A stretch of 64,000 nucleotides of DNA from JAJFFW01 sp965263375 (GCA_965263375.1 OZ253669.1:1302001-1366000), one strand, 5' to 3'; shown: positions 9,443 through 17,903, counted from the stretch's first letter. Made by a program: numbers and translations. Notes: a model not told the origin generated them from the letters alone.

Positions 9443-10618
9443 ATGTCTAAGGAAAAGTTTGAACGCACAAAACCGCATGCCAATATCGGCACAATTGGTC
9501 ACGTTGACCATGGTAAGACGACATTGACAGCGGCGATCACGAAATATTTCGGCGACTTCAAGGCCTATGACGAGATTGACGGCGCGCCGGAAGAAAAAGC
9601 GCGTGGCATCACCATCTCCACGGCGCACGTTGAATATGAAACTGAAGGTCGTCACTACGCTCACGTCGACTGCCCAGGGCACGCTGACTATGTTAAAAAC
9701 ATGATCACCGGCGCGGCGCAGATGGACGGCGCTATCCTCGTTGTAAACGCGGCTGACGGCCCAATGCCACAAACACGAGAGCACATCTTGCTTGCGCGTC
9801 AGGTTGGTGTTCCTGCGATCGTTGTTTTCATGAACAAAGTTGACCAGGTCGACGATGAAGAACTTCTAGAGCTTGTTGAGATGGAAGTGCGCGAACTTCT
9901 TTCTTCATATGACTTCCCTGGCGATGATATTCCGATCGTTAAAGGTTCAGCTCTTGCTGCGATGGAAGGTAAAACACCTGAAATTGGCGAGAATGCTATC
10001 AAAGAATTGATGGCGGCTGTTGATGACTATATCCCAACGCCTGACCGTCCTGTTGACCAAGACTTCCTATTGCCGATTGAAGACGTGTTCTCAATCTCTG
10101 GTCGTGGTACTGTTGTTACGGGCCGTGTTGAGCGTGGTATCGTCAATGTTGGCGACGAACTTGAAATCATCGGCATTAAAGAAACACAGAAAACCACCTG
10201 TACGGGTGTTGAAATGTTCCGCAAGCTGCTTGATAGCGGCGAGGCTGGCGACAATGTTGGTGTTCTTCTTCGCGGTATCGACCGTACAGCGGTTGAGCGC
10301 GGTCAGGTTCTTTGTAAGCCGGGTTCTGTTACCCCGCACACGAAGTTCGTTGCTGAAGCATATATCTTGACGAAAGAAGAGGGTGGTCGTCACACGCCAT
10401 TCTTCACGAATTACCGTCCTCAGTTCTACTTCCGTACGACAGACGTTACCGGTGTTGTTACCCTAAAAGAGGGTACAGAGATGGTTATGCCTGGCGATAA
10501 TGTTGAAGTGAATGTCGAATTAATCGTGCCGATTGCGATGGAAGAAAAACTTCGCTTCGCTATTCGCGAAGGCGGCCGTACGGTTGGCGCTGGTATTGTT
10601 GCGTCGATCGTCGAATAG
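9443..10618 (+). CDS. tuf: Elongation factor Tu
   Basis: This 391-aa GTPase delivers aminoacyl-tRNA to the ribosome. The P-loop GHVDHGKTTLT, the DCPGHADYV switch and the NKVDQVDD base-recognition motif are visible, and domains 2 and 3 are complete. It is a few residues shorter than the 394-396 aa of E. coli. ACGGAGAAGAAG is a strong ribosome site. Alphaproteobacteria often carry a second tuf elsewhere, which the window cannot show. Confidence 0.98.
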   Translation: MSKEKFERTKPHANIGTIGHVDHGKTTLTAAITKYFGDFKAYDEIDGAPEEKARGITISTAHVEYETEGRHYAHVDCPGHADYVKNMITGAAQMDGAILVVNAADGPMPQTREHILLARQVGVPAIVVFMNKVDQVDDEELLELVEMEVRELLSSYDFPGDDIPIVKGSALAAMEGKTPEIGENAIKELMAAVDDYIPTPDRPVDQDFLLPIEDVFSISGRGTVVTGRVERGIVNVGDELEIIGIKETQKTTCTGVEMFRKLLDSGEAGDNVGVLLRGIDRTAVERGQVLCKPGSVTPHTKFVAEAYILTKEEGGRHTPFFTNYRPQFYFRTTDVTGVVTLKEGTEMVMPGDNVEVNVELIVPIAMEEKLRFAIREGGRTVGAGIVASIVE

Positions 10619-10634
10619 GATAACACGAGTAAAG

Positions 10635-10671
10635 CGCGGGGCCGATTTTCGGTCCCGCGTCTTTCTTTTTT
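10635..10671 (+). terminator. Strong intrinsic terminator between tuf and rpsJ
   Basis: An 11-bp stem (10635-10645 with 10649-10659, one G-U pair) has a 3-nt TTT loop and is followed by TCTTTCTTTTTT. It starts 16 nt after the tuf stop and its T-run ends about 31 nt before the rpsJ ATG, leaving little space for a separate S10-operon promoter. Confidence 0.92.
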
Positions 10672-10702
10672 AAAGCGTTAAAAACGAAGATTGCGTCGAA
10701 CT

Positions 10703-11014
10703 ATGCAGCAAAATATTAGAATCAGGCTCAAAGCTTTCGATCATCGTGTGCTTGACAGCTCCACGAAGGAGATTGTCGCCACGGCGAAACGCACGGGCGC
10801 TCAAGTGCGCGGGCCGATCCCTCTGCCGACGCGTATAGAGAAGTTTACAGTGAATCGCTCGCCGCACGTCAATAAAAAGTCGCGCGAGCAGTTCGAAATG
10901 CGCACACATAAGCGCATGCTCGATATTGTTGATCCAACACCGCAAACAGTAGACGCGCTGATGAAGCTTGATCTTTCTGCGGGTGTTGATGTTGAGATTC
11001 GCCTTGGGGCCTAA
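10703..11014 (+). CDS. rpsJ: Ribosomal protein uS10
   Basis: This 103-aa 30S protein doubles as NusE in antitermination complexes. It contains the conserved IRIRLKAFDH start, the GPIPLPTR loop and SPHVNKKSREQFEMRTH. ATG 10703 is chosen over an in-frame TTG at 10691 because it gives the family length and N-terminus. The upstream Shine-Dalgarno match is weak. It is the first gene of the S10 cluster. Confidence 0.96.
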   Translation: MQQNIRIRLKAFDHRVLDSSTKEIVATAKRTGAQVRGPIPLPTRIEKFTVNRSPHVNKKSREQFEMRTHKRMLDIVDPTPQTVDALMKLDLSAGVDVEIRLGA

Positions 11015-11044
11015 GCGTTAGCGCTTTGCTTTTGATGCGTTATT

Positions 11045-11134
11045 ACGGAGTTCGCCTCCGTTTGGCTGTAAAACAGCCAGATAAGATCACCGGTCCATGA
11101 GGGACCAATTTTGATAGAGGCGCTGCTTTTAGCG
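11045..11134 (+). other. Array of stem-loops between rpsJ and rplC
   Basis: Three compact hairpins follow one another: ACGGAG/CTCCGT (11045-11061), TGGCTG/CAGCCA (11063-11079) and GGTCC/GGACC (11092-11106). A weaker CGCT/AGCG hairpin lies at 11121-11134. No T-run follows any of them. The last ends about 15 nt before the rplC start, so the array occupies most of the 135-nt spacer. It may be an RNA regulatory leader, an RNase processing region or a protein-binding site. Confidence 0.5.
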
Positions 11135-11149
11135 GCGGGAGAAACGAAA

Positions 11150-11980
11150 ATGGGCGCTAGAACGAGAATAGGGGTCATCGCCAAGAAAGTCGGCATGACC
11201 CGCGTCTATCGCGAAGATGGCGAGCATGTGCCGGTCACAGTCCTTCAGCTGGACAGCTGTCAGGTTGTTGGTCAGCGTACAGTTGAAAAGCACGGTTACA
11301 CAGCGGTGCAACTTGGCGCAGGTGTGAAGAAATCAAAGCGCGTTAATAAAGCTGAGCGCGGTTATTTTGCTGCGGTTAAGATTGAACCAAAATCAAAGCT
11401 CGTCGAATTCCGTGTTGAAGAAGATGGCCTTGTAGATGTTGGCGCTGAGCTTTCAGCGGCGCACTTTATTGATGGCCAAAAAGTCGATGTCACCGGCACG
11501 ACAATCGGTAAAGGTTTTGCGGGCGGCATGAAGCGTCACAACTTTGGTGGTTTGCGCGCGACGCACGGTGTTTCGATCTCTCACCGTTCCCATGGTTCAA
11601 CGGGTCAGTGCCAAGATCCTGGTAAAGTTTTCAAAGGCAAAAAGATGGCGGGTCATATGGGTGACCGTCGTCGCACGACGCAGAACCTTGAGGTTGTGCG
11701 TACAGATGCAGACCGTGGTTTAATCCTTATAAAAGGCGCGGTGCCTGGCCCTAAAGGCGGCTGGGTTCTTGTTAATGACGCAGTGAAAACGCCTGCGCCA
11801 GAAGGCCTTCCGATGCCTGCAGCGATCATAGAGAAAGCTAGCCAGGAAGAAGCGGTGCCTGCAGAAGAAAATGTTGAAGCGCAAGCCGCGGAAACGCAGG
11901 CCGCAGAAGTAACGGCGAGTGACGCGCCAGCGTCAGGAGCTGCGCCAGCAGAAGATAACGATAAGAAGGACGGCGAATAA
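11150..11980 (+). CDS. rplC: Ribosomal protein uL3 with an acidic C-terminal tail
   Basis: This 276-aa protein binds near the peptidyl-transferase centre. The core carries GVIAKKVGMTRVY near the N-terminus and the central loop GQCQDPGKVFKGKKMAGHMG, whose Gln is the site methylated by PrmB in relatives. The last 60 or so residues form an Ala/Glu-rich, low-complexity acidic extension beyond the 209-aa E. coli length. ATG 11150 is preferred over an upstream TTG (11111) because of the GGGAGAA site. The stop overlaps the rplD start by one base. Confidence 0.95.
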   Translation: MGARTRIGVIAKKVGMTRVYREDGEHVPVTVLQLDSCQVVGQRTVEKHGYTAVQLGAGVKKSKRVNKAERGYFAAVKIEPKSKLVEFRVEEDGLVDVGAELSAAHFIDGQKVDVTGTTIGKGFAGGMKRHNFGGLRATHGVSISHRSHGSTGQCQDPGKVFKGKKMAGHMGDRRRTTQNLEVVRTDADRGLILIKGAVPGPKGGWVLVNDAVKTPAPEGLPMPAAIIEKASQEEAVPAEENVEAQAAETQAAEVTASDAPASGAAPAEDNDKKDGE

Positions 11981-12606
11981 TGCAGCTCGACGTTATAAAT
12001 CTTGATAACGCCGGTGCGGGTTCCATAGATCTCGCCGAGGATGTGTTTGGTCTTGAGCCGCGCAAAGATATTTTGCACCGTATGGTGATTTTTCAGCGGG
12101 CCAAGCGTCAACAAGGTACGCACAAAACCAAAGAGCGTAACGAAGTCACGGCGACAGGTAAAAAAATGTACCGCCAAAAAGGCACTGGCGGCGCCCGTCA
12201 TGGTGATCGCAAAGCGCCTCAATTTCGTGGCGGCGGTAAGGCGCATGGGCCTCGCGTTCGTAGTCATGCGATTAACCTGCCTAAGAAAGTTCGTGCTCTT
12301 GCTCTTCGGCATGCGCTTTCAGCCAAACGCGCGGCGGGCGAATTGATTATTCTTGAAGATGCGAAGCTTGAAGATGCAAAGACGAGAGCGCTTGTAAGCT
12401 CTTTTGCAAAGCTTGGCCTTAAAAACGCATTGATCGTTGACAGCCAGGTGGACGAGAAGTTTGGTCTTGCTGCTCGCAATATTCCGGATGTTGATGTTCT
12501 ACCGGTTGTTGGCGCTAATGTTTATGACATTCTGCGTCGTGACAAACTTGTCTTGACCAAAGCGGCTGTAGAAGGGCTTCAAGCCCGTTTAGGCGGAAAG
12601 GCTTAA
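11980..12606 (+). CDS. rplD: Ribosomal protein uL4
   Basis: This 208-aa 50S protein has a long internal loop that lines the peptide exit tunnel. That loop is visible as RQKGTGGARHGD and the following GGGKAHGPR. In E. coli uL4 represses the S10 operon, but no homologous leader is recognised here. The ATG overlaps the rplC TAA by one base (TAATG), which indicates coupled translation. The gap to rplW is 4 nt. Confidence 0.97.
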   Translation: MQLDVINLDNAGAGSIDLAEDVFGLEPRKDILHRMVIFQRAKRQQGTHKTKERNEVTATGKKMYRQKGTGGARHGDRKAPQFRGGGKAHGPRVRSHAINLPKKVRALALRHALSAKRAAGELIILEDAKLEDAKTRALVSSFAKLGLKNALIVDSQVDEKFGLAARNIPDVDVLPVVGANVYDILRRDKLVLTKAAVEGLQARLGGKA

Positions 12607-12610
12607 TCTC

Positions 12611-12922
12611 ATGACCAAATCCGCAACAAGCCAAACAGAACGTTTTTACAATACGTTGTTGTCGCCGATCGTGACAGAAAAATCCACGCTGGCGGCTGAG
12701 AACAATCAGGTCGCTTTCCGCGTGCCGTTGGATGCAACGAAACCAGAGATTACCGAAGCTGTTGAAGGTCTCTTCAAAGTGAAAGTCAAAGCTGTCAATA
12801 CGCTTCGCATGAAGGGCAAGCAGAAACAGTTCCGTGGACACCGCTATACGCGAACCACAGTGAAGAAAGCGATCGTGACCTTAGAAGAAGGCCACTCTAT
12901 CGACGTGACGACAGGGCTCTAA
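12611..12922 (+). CDS. rplW: Ribosomal protein uL23
   Basis: This 103-aa protein sits at the tunnel exit, where signal recognition particle and trigger factor dock. The motif SPIVTEKST near residue 16 and the basic KGKQKQFRGHRYTR segment are typical. It lies between rplD and rplB in the canonical order, with a 44-nt spacer before rplB. Confidence 0.97.
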   Translation: MTKSATSQTERFYNTLLSPIVTEKSTLAAENNQVAFRVPLDATKPEITEAVEGLFKVKVKAVNTLRMKGKQKQFRGHRYTRTTVKKAIVTLEEGHSIDVTTGL

Positions 12923-12966
12923 AGATTTAGCGTCCTTAAGATTTAGAAATAAACGGATACGCAATT

Positions 12967-13806
12967 ATGGCGTTAAGAACTTTTAAACCGACCTCGCCCT
13001 CGCGCCGCCAACTTGTATTGGTGGATCGCGGCGAACTTTATAAGGGCAAGCCGGAAAAGACGTTGACGGAAGGTTTGTCCTCGAAAGCCGGACGTAACAA
13101 CACTGGCCGCATCACTATGCGCCGCCGCGGCGGGGGTGTTAAGCGCACCTATCGTAAGGTAGACTTTAAGCGCCGTAAGTTTGATATCGAAGCGAAGGTT
13201 GAGCGTTTGGAATATGATCCAAACCGTACGGCTTTTATCGCTCTTGTTAAATATTTAGATGGCGAGCTTGCTTACATCCTGGCGCCGCAACGCTTAAAAG
13301 CGGGCGATAAAGTTATCTCTGGCGAGAAGGTTGATGTGAAGCCTGGCAACGCGATGCCGCTGCGTTCTATTCCTGTTGGAACGATCATCCATAATGTTGA
13401 GATGAAGCCTGAAAAAGGCGCTCAACTTGCGCGGTCAGCTGGCACATATGCACAGCTCGTTGGCCGTGATGGCGCTTATACCCAGGTTCGTCTTCAGTCA
13501 GGTGAAGTTCGCCTTATTCTTGGTTCTTGCATGGCCACGATCGGCGCTGTGTCGAATGCGGATCACATGAACCAAAATATCGGCAAAGCTGGTCGCAATC
13601 GTCATAAGGGCAAACGCCCTTCTGTACGCGGTGTGGTTATGAACCCAGTCGACCACCCACATGGCGGCGGCGAGGGGCGCACCTCCGGTGGTCGCCATCC
13701 GGTGACGCCTTGGGGCAAGCCGACCAAGGGTAAAAGAACCCGCTCAAATAAAGAAACCGATAAATACATTCTTCGCTCGCGTCACGCGCGCAAGAAAAAA
13801 CGCTAA
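12967..13806 (+). CDS. rplB: Ribosomal protein uL2
   Basis: This 279-aa protein is needed for subunit association and peptidyl-transferase activity. The C-terminal signature MNPVDHPHGGGEG holds the conserved histidine pair near the reaction centre. The N-terminal RGGGVKRTYRKVDFKR segment is also visible. It is slightly longer than the 273-aa E. coli protein and is followed by rpsS after 18 nt. Confidence 0.98.
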   Translation: MALRTFKPTSPSRRQLVLVDRGELYKGKPEKTLTEGLSSKAGRNNTGRITMRRRGGGVKRTYRKVDFKRRKFDIEAKVERLEYDPNRTAFIALVKYLDGELAYILAPQRLKAGDKVISGEKVDVKPGNAMPLRSIPVGTIIHNVEMKPEKGAQLARSAGTYAQLVGRDGAYTQVRLQSGEVRLILGSCMATIGAVSNADHMNQNIGKAGRNRHKGKRPSVRGVVMNPVDHPHGGGEGRTSGGRHPVTPWGKPTKGKRTRSNKETDKYILRSRHARKKKR

Positions 13807-13824
13807 GAAGCGCTGGAGACCCTT

Positions 13825-14103
13825 ATGCCGCGTTCCGCTTGGAAAGGCCCTTTTGTTGATCGTTACCTTCTTAAGAAGGCGGACGAAGCCGGTGACGGTA
13901 AGCACAAAGGCGGCGTCAAAACTTGGTCGCGCCGTTCGACCATTCTGCCGCAATTCGTTGGGCTGACGTTCAATGTTTATAACGGCCAGAAATTTATTCC
14001 TGTTCATGTCACCGAGGACATGGTGGGCCACAAGCTTGGCGAGTTTTCGCCAACACGTACCTATTACGGTCATGGCGCTGATAAAAAGGCGAAGAGGAAA
14101 TAG
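13825..14103 (+). CDS. rpsS: Ribosomal protein uS19
   Basis: This 92-aa protein of the 30S head contacts the A-site finger bridge. It begins MPRSAWKGPFVD and contains RRSTILPQFVG and LGEFSPTRTYYGHG, all conserved. TGGAGA lies ahead of the ATG. rplV starts 2 nt after its stop. Confidence 0.98.
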   Translation: MPRSAWKGPFVDRYLLKKADEAGDGKHKGGVKTWSRRSTILPQFVGLTFNVYNGQKFIPVHVTEDMVGHKLGEFSPTRTYYGHGADKKAKRK

Positions 14104-14105
14104 TC

Positions 14106-14483
14106 ATGGGTAAGGCGAAGAACGAACGTCGCTTTGATGACAGCCAGGCAATGGCGAAGGGGCGGATGATTAAAACCTCTCCGCAAAAGCTTAATCTTGT
14201 GGCTGAACTTATTCGCGGCAAGAAGGTGGATAAAGCCCTTGCTGAGCTGACTTTCTCGCGCAAACGCGTTGCGCAGAATGTAAAAAAGGTTTTGGAAAGC
14301 GCAATTGCGAACGCTGAAAACAACCATGACCTTGACATTGATAATTTGATTGTTGATCAGGCTTTTGTCGGCAAAAACATGGTTTTAAAGCGCTGGCGTC
14401 CTCGTGGGCGCGGCCGGGTCGGACGGATTTTAAAACCGTTTGCTGAGATCACGATCGTCGTAAAAGAAGTGGAGGCCGCATAA
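14106..14483 (+). CDS. rplV: Ribosomal protein uL22
   Basis: This 125-aa tunnel-lining protein has a core (SPQKLNLVAELIRGKKV, then AIANAENNHDLD) and a beta-hairpin (RPRGRGRVGRILKP) that are intact. A charged N-terminal extension of about 15 residues precedes the E. coli start, as is common in alphaproteobacteria. Its TAA overlaps the rpsC ATG by one base. Confidence 0.97.
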   Translation: MGKAKNERRFDDSQAMAKGRMIKTSPQKLNLVAELIRGKKVDKALAELTFSRKRVAQNVKKVLESAIANAENNHDLDIDNLIVDQAFVGKNMVLKRWRPRGRGRVGRILKPFAEITIVVKEVEAA

Positions 14484-15208
14484 TGGGTCAGAAAGTCAGC
14501 CCAATCGGTCTGCGCCTTGGCATCAACCGCACTTGGGATTCCCGTTGGTACGCGAATAAAGGTCAATACGCTGATCTTCTTCACGAAGACCTTGCGATCC
14601 GCGAGTTTTTGCAAAAGAAGCTCGCAGCAGCTGGCGTCTCGCGCATCATTATCGAACGTCCTCATAAAAAGTGCCGCGTTACGATTTATACGGCGCGCCC
14701 TGGTGTCGTGATTGGTAAAAAAGGCGCCGATATTGAAAAGCTCCGTAACGAGCTTCAAAAAATGACGTCTTCTGAAACAGTTCTCAACATTGTTGAGATC
14801 CGTAAGCCTGAGATTGATGCGACGTTGGTGGCGGAAAACATTGCGCAACAATTAGAGCGACGTGTTGCATTCCGCCGGGCGATGAAACGCGCCATGCAAA
14901 CTGCATCGCGTATGGGCGGCCTTGGCATCCGGGTTAACGTTTCTGGCCGTCTTGGCGGCGCAGAGATCGCGCGGATGGAATGGTACCGTGAGGGGCGTGT
15001 GCCGCTTCACACCCTTCGCGCTGACATTGATTATGGCGTTGCGACAGCGCGCACGACCTATGGCGCCATTGGCGTAAAAGTTTGGATCTTTAAAGGCGAG
15101 ATCATGGAACATGATCCGCTTGCGCAAGAAAAGCGTTTGATTGACACGCAAACTGGCGGGGTCGCCCCCGCGCAGCAGCAACGTCAACCACGCGGTGAAC
15201 AGCGCTAG
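14483..15208 (+). CDS. rpsC: Ribosomal protein uS3
   Basis: This 241-aa protein at the mRNA entry channel is part of the ribosomal helicase. It starts MGQKVSPIGLRLG and carries a KH domain with the GVVIGKKGADIEKLR loop. The C-terminal domain includes RMGGLGIRVNVSGRLGGAEI and ends in a Gln/Arg-rich tail. It is translationally coupled to rplV through TAATG. Confidence 0.98.
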   Translation: MGQKVSPIGLRLGINRTWDSRWYANKGQYADLLHEDLAIREFLQKKLAAAGVSRIIIERPHKKCRVTIYTARPGVVIGKKGADIEKLRNELQKMTSSETVLNIVEIRKPEIDATLVAENIAQQLERRVAFRRAMKRAMQTASRMGGLGIRVNVSGRLGGAEIARMEWYREGRVPLHTLRADIDYGVATARTTYGAIGVKVWIFKGEIMEHDPLAQEKRLIDTQTGGVAPAQQQRQPRGEQR

Positions 15209-15223
15209 GGTTGGAGAGCGAGT

Positions 15224-15643
15224 ATGTTACAGCCTAAACGGACAAAATTCCGCAAGATGCACAAAGGGCGGATTAAGGGCGTCGCTAAAGGCGGTACAGA
15301 CCTTAATTTTGGCTCATACGGTCTTAAAGCGATGGAGCCTGAGCGAATTACGTCTCGTCAGATTGAGGCGACGCGTCGTGCAATTACCCGTGCGATGAAA
15401 CGGGCGGGCCGCGTATGGATCCGTATCTTCCCAGATGTGCCGGTCTCGAAAAAACCAACCGAGGTTCGGATGGGTAAAGGTAAGGGTTCTGTTGAATTTT
15501 GGTGCGCCAAAGTTAAGCCAGGGCGCGTAATGTTTGAAATCGACGGTGTGCCGGAAGATGTAGCGCGCGAGGCGCTCTCCCTTGGGGCTGCTAAACTGCC
15601 GATTAAAACTCGTATTGTAACCCGCATTGGCGGCGAGCAATAG
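15224..15643 (+). CDS. rplP: Ribosomal protein uL16
   Basis: This 139-aa protein helps position the aminoacyl-tRNA acceptor end. It begins MLQPKRTKFRKMHKGR and contains MGKGKGSVEFWCAKVKPGR, both diagnostic. GGAGAGCG precedes the ATG. It lies 15 nt after rpsC and 21 nt before rpmC. Confidence 0.98.
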   Translation: MLQPKRTKFRKMHKGRIKGVAKGGTDLNFGSYGLKAMEPERITSRQIEATRRAITRAMKRAGRVWIRIFPDVPVSKKPTEVRMGKGKGSVEFWCAKVKPGRVMFEIDGVPEDVAREALSLGAAKLPIKTRIVTRIGGEQ

Positions 15644-15664
15644 CGAGAAGAAGGAGTTGATCGG

Positions 15665-15865
15665 ATGAAAGCCGGTGAAGTGCGCGATATGACCCAGGAC
15701 GAGTTGAAGGATAAGCTTCTTCAACTAAAGAAAGAGCAGTTCAACTTGCGCTTTCAGACCGCGACGGGCCAGCTTGAGAAAACCGCGCGTGTGCGCGAGG
15801 TGCGGCGCGATATTGCCCGTATTAAGACGATTTTAACACAGAAGATTAACGCAGCGGCGCAGTAG
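15665..15865 (+). CDS. rpmC: Ribosomal protein uL29
   Basis: This 66-aa two-helix protein at the tunnel exit is part of the docking site for nascent-chain factors. The helix motif KDKLLQLKKEQFNLRFQ and the conserved RVREVRRDIARIKT are visible. AAGGAG is a strong ribosome site. The 48-nt spacer to rpsQ holds nothing further. Confidence 0.96.
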   Translation: MKAGEVRDMTQDELKDKLLQLKKEQFNLRFQTATGQLEKTARVREVRRDIARIKTILTQKINAAAQ

Positions 15866-15913
15866 TTTTTTGCAGACGCCACAAATAAGAATAACCGCAA
15901 GGACGAACCAACT

Positions 15914-16156
15914 ATGCCGAAGCGAATTTTGCAAGGACCGGTCGTAAGCGACAAAGGCGACAAAACAGTTGTCGTAAAAGTGGAACGAATCTTCACTCAC
16001 CCTTTGTTTCGTAAAACGGTCCGTCGCTCCAAGCGCTATAGCGCGCATGACGAAAAGAACGAGTATAAAACGGGTGACTTGGTGCGAATCCAAGAATGCG
16101 CGCCGCGCTCGAAGACGAAGACTTGGGAAGTGATTGGCCACGGCGCTAAAGGCTAA
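15914..16156 (+). CDS. rpsQ: Ribosomal protein uS17
   Basis: This 80-aa OB-fold protein binds the 5' domain of 16S rRNA. It begins MPKRILQGPVVSDKGDKT and contains RSKRYSAHDEKNEYKTGD, typical of the family. The 69-nt gap to rplN contains a small CCGGG/CCCGG hairpin just before the rplN ribosome site. Confidence 0.97.
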   Translation: MPKRILQGPVVSDKGDKTVVVKVERIFTHPLFRKTVRRSKRYSAHDEKNEYKTGDLVRIQECAPRSKTKTWEVIGHGAKG

Positions 16157-16225
16157 AGCTAGTCACTTTATTTGAGAATTTTTGGTTGAGATTTTAAGGC
16201 CGGGCTGTCCCGGGGAGGGTCGACA

Positions 16226-16594
16226 ATGATCCAGATGCAAACAAATTTAGACGTCGCTGATAATTCCGGCGCAAAGAAAGTTCAGTGCATTAAAGTACTG
16301 GGCGGCGCGAAGCGTAAATATGCTTCTGTTGGCGACATTATCGTTGTTTCTGTTAAGGAAGCGATGCCGCGTGGGCGCGTTAAAAAAGGCGCTGTTATGA
16401 AAGCGGTAGTCGTGCGCACAGCGAAGGATATTAAGCGTCGCGACGGATCGGTTATCCGTTTTGATCGCAATGCTGCGGTTTTGATTAATAACAACCAAGA
16501 GCCGATCGGCACACGTATTTTTGGGCCGGTTACACGCGAGCTTAGAGCGGCGAAACATATGAAAATCGTCTCGCTTGCGCCTGAAGTGCTTTAA
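16226..16594 (+). CDS. rplN: Ribosomal protein uL14
   Basis: This 122-aa protein is at the subunit interface and is the docking site of RsfS. It starts MIQMQTNLDVADNSGAKK and ends KIVSLAPEVL, matching the bacterial family over the whole length. GGGAGG lies ahead of the ATG. It opens the spc block, followed by rplX after 24 nt. Confidence 0.98.
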   Translation: MIQMQTNLDVADNSGAKKVQCIKVLGGAKRKYASVGDIIVVSVKEAMPRGRVKKGAVMKAVVVRTAKDIKRRDGSVIRFDRNAAVLINNNQEPIGTRIFGPVTRELRAAKHMKIVSLAPEVL

Positions 16595-16618
16595 AGGTTC
16601 GACAAAGGGGCTGCTGAA

Positions 16619-16936
16619 ATGGCTGCTAAAATTAAAAAAGGCGACAAGGTTGTCGTATTGGCCGGCAAATATCGCGGCGTTGAAGGGGAAGTCTTAAAAG
16701 TCTTGCCTCAAGACCGCCGTGTGCTCGTTCAAGGCGTCAATATCGTCAAGAAACACCAAAAGCAAACCCAGACAGAACAGGGCGGCATTATCTCTAGAGA
16801 GGCGCCGATCGATCTGTCCAATGTTGCTTATGTCGACCCGCAATCTGGCAAGGCGACGCGCATTGGGTTTCAAGTAAAAGAAGACGGAACGAAGGTTCGC
16901 GTCGCGAAAAGTTCCGGCGAGGTTATCGATGGCTGA
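16619..16936 (+). CDS. rplX: Ribosomal protein uL24
   Basis: This 105-aa assembly initiator carries an N-terminal KOW motif (KGDKVVVLAGKYRGVEGEV) and the conserved NIVKKHQKQT loop. Its last eight bases overlap the start of rplE in another frame, which indicates coupled translation. Confidence 0.97.
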   Translation: MAAKIKKGDKVVVLAGKYRGVEGEVLKVLPQDRRVLVQGVNIVKKHQKQTQTEQGGIISREAPIDLSNVAYVDPQSGKATRIGFQVKEDGTKVRVAKSSGEVIDG

Positions 16937-17492
16937 GACTGAAACCTATATCCCGCGGTTAAAAACCAAGTATGTGGATGTTATCCGTGCAGCGATGAAC
17001 GAAAAGTTCTCGTACGCAAATGTAATGATGACGCCAAAGCTTGAAAAAGTCGTCATCAATATGGGTGTTGGCGATGCGATTAATGATCGTAAAGCGGTTG
17101 AAAATGCGGCGGCTGATCTTGCGCTCATTGCGGGCCAAAAGCCGGTGATCACACGCGCCAAGAAATCAATCGCTGGTTTTAAAGTCCGTGAGGGCATGGC
17201 GCTTGGCGCGAAAGTTACTTTGCGTAAAGACCAGATGTACGAATTTTTGGACCGCCTGGTAACGATTGCTCTACCGCGCGTTCGCGACTTCCGCGGGCTT
17301 TCACCAAAAAGTTTTGATGGCCGTGGCAATTACGCAATGGGCTTAAAAGAACATATCGTCTTTCCTGAGATCGATTACGACAAGGTCGACAAAATCCGCG
17401 GCATGGACATTGTTGTGTGTACGTCCGCTCGGAACGATGAGGAAGCACGCGCGTTGCTTACAGAATTTAACTTCCCGTTCAAAAAGAACTAG
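16929..17492 (+). CDS. rplE: Ribosomal protein uL5
   Basis: This 187-aa protein binds 5S rRNA and bridges to the 30S head. It contains PKLEKVVINMGVGDA, the GQKPVITRAKKSIAGFK stretch and FRGLSPKSFDGRGNYAMG, all diagnostic. The start lies inside the rplX 3' end. A 105-nt spacer precedes rpsN, longer than its neighbours, and I see no clear promoter in it. Confidence 0.98.
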   Translation: MAETETYIPRLKTKYVDVIRAAMNEKFSYANVMMTPKLEKVVINMGVGDAINDRKAVENAAADLALIAGQKPVITRAKKSIAGFKVREGMALGAKVTLRKDQMYEFLDRLVTIALPRVRDFRGLSPKSFDGRGNYAMGLKEHIVFPEIDYDKVDKIRGMDIVVCTSARNDEEARALLTEFNFPFKKN

Positions 17493-17597
17493 GGACCGAA
17501 AAAACATATTGATCGCGCCGAATGAGTAGGGTGCGGGTTTAGAGATTTAACTAAGCAAGGTCGCGATGCGCGAAACCAGCTTAACTGGAGGCAAGAA

Positions 17598-17903
17598 ATG
17601 GCTAAAAAAGCAATGGTGCAGCGCGATTTAAAGCGTCGTCGCCTAGCAGAAAAATATGCTGAAAAGCGCGAGCGTTTAAAAGCGATAATCGCTGACGAAG
17701 ATACGCCAGCGGAAGACAAGTTTGATGCGGCGCTTAAATTAGCTGAATTACCGCGTAACTCTTCTACAACGCGCCAGCGTAATCGTTGTGAAGTAACCGG
17801 TCGTCCACGCGGCGTTTATCGCAAATTGAAAATGTCGCGGATTGCACTGCGGCAGTTGGGATCTGAAGGCAAGATCCCTGGCCTTGTAAAGTCAAGCTGG
17901 TAA
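17598..17903 (+). CDS. rpsN: Ribosomal protein uS14, zinc-free long form
   Basis: This 101-aa protein is the long C-minus type. It lacks the CxxC zinc ribbon found in the short form, and only one Cys (RNRCEVTGRPRG) is present. The C-terminal SRIALRQLGSEGKIPGLVKSSW region assigns it to uS14. AACTGGAGG precedes the ATG. rpsH follows after 13 nt. Confidence 0.97.
   Translation: MAKKAMVQRDLKRRRLAEKYAEKRERLKAIIADEDTPAEDKFDAALKLAELPRNSSTTRQRNRCEVTGRPRGVYRKLKMSRIALRQLGSEGKIPGLVKSSW

Noticed and set aside
10691..10702. TTG start for rpsJ
   Set aside because: The extra residues MRRT are not conserved and ATG 10703 gives the standard uS10 N-terminus.
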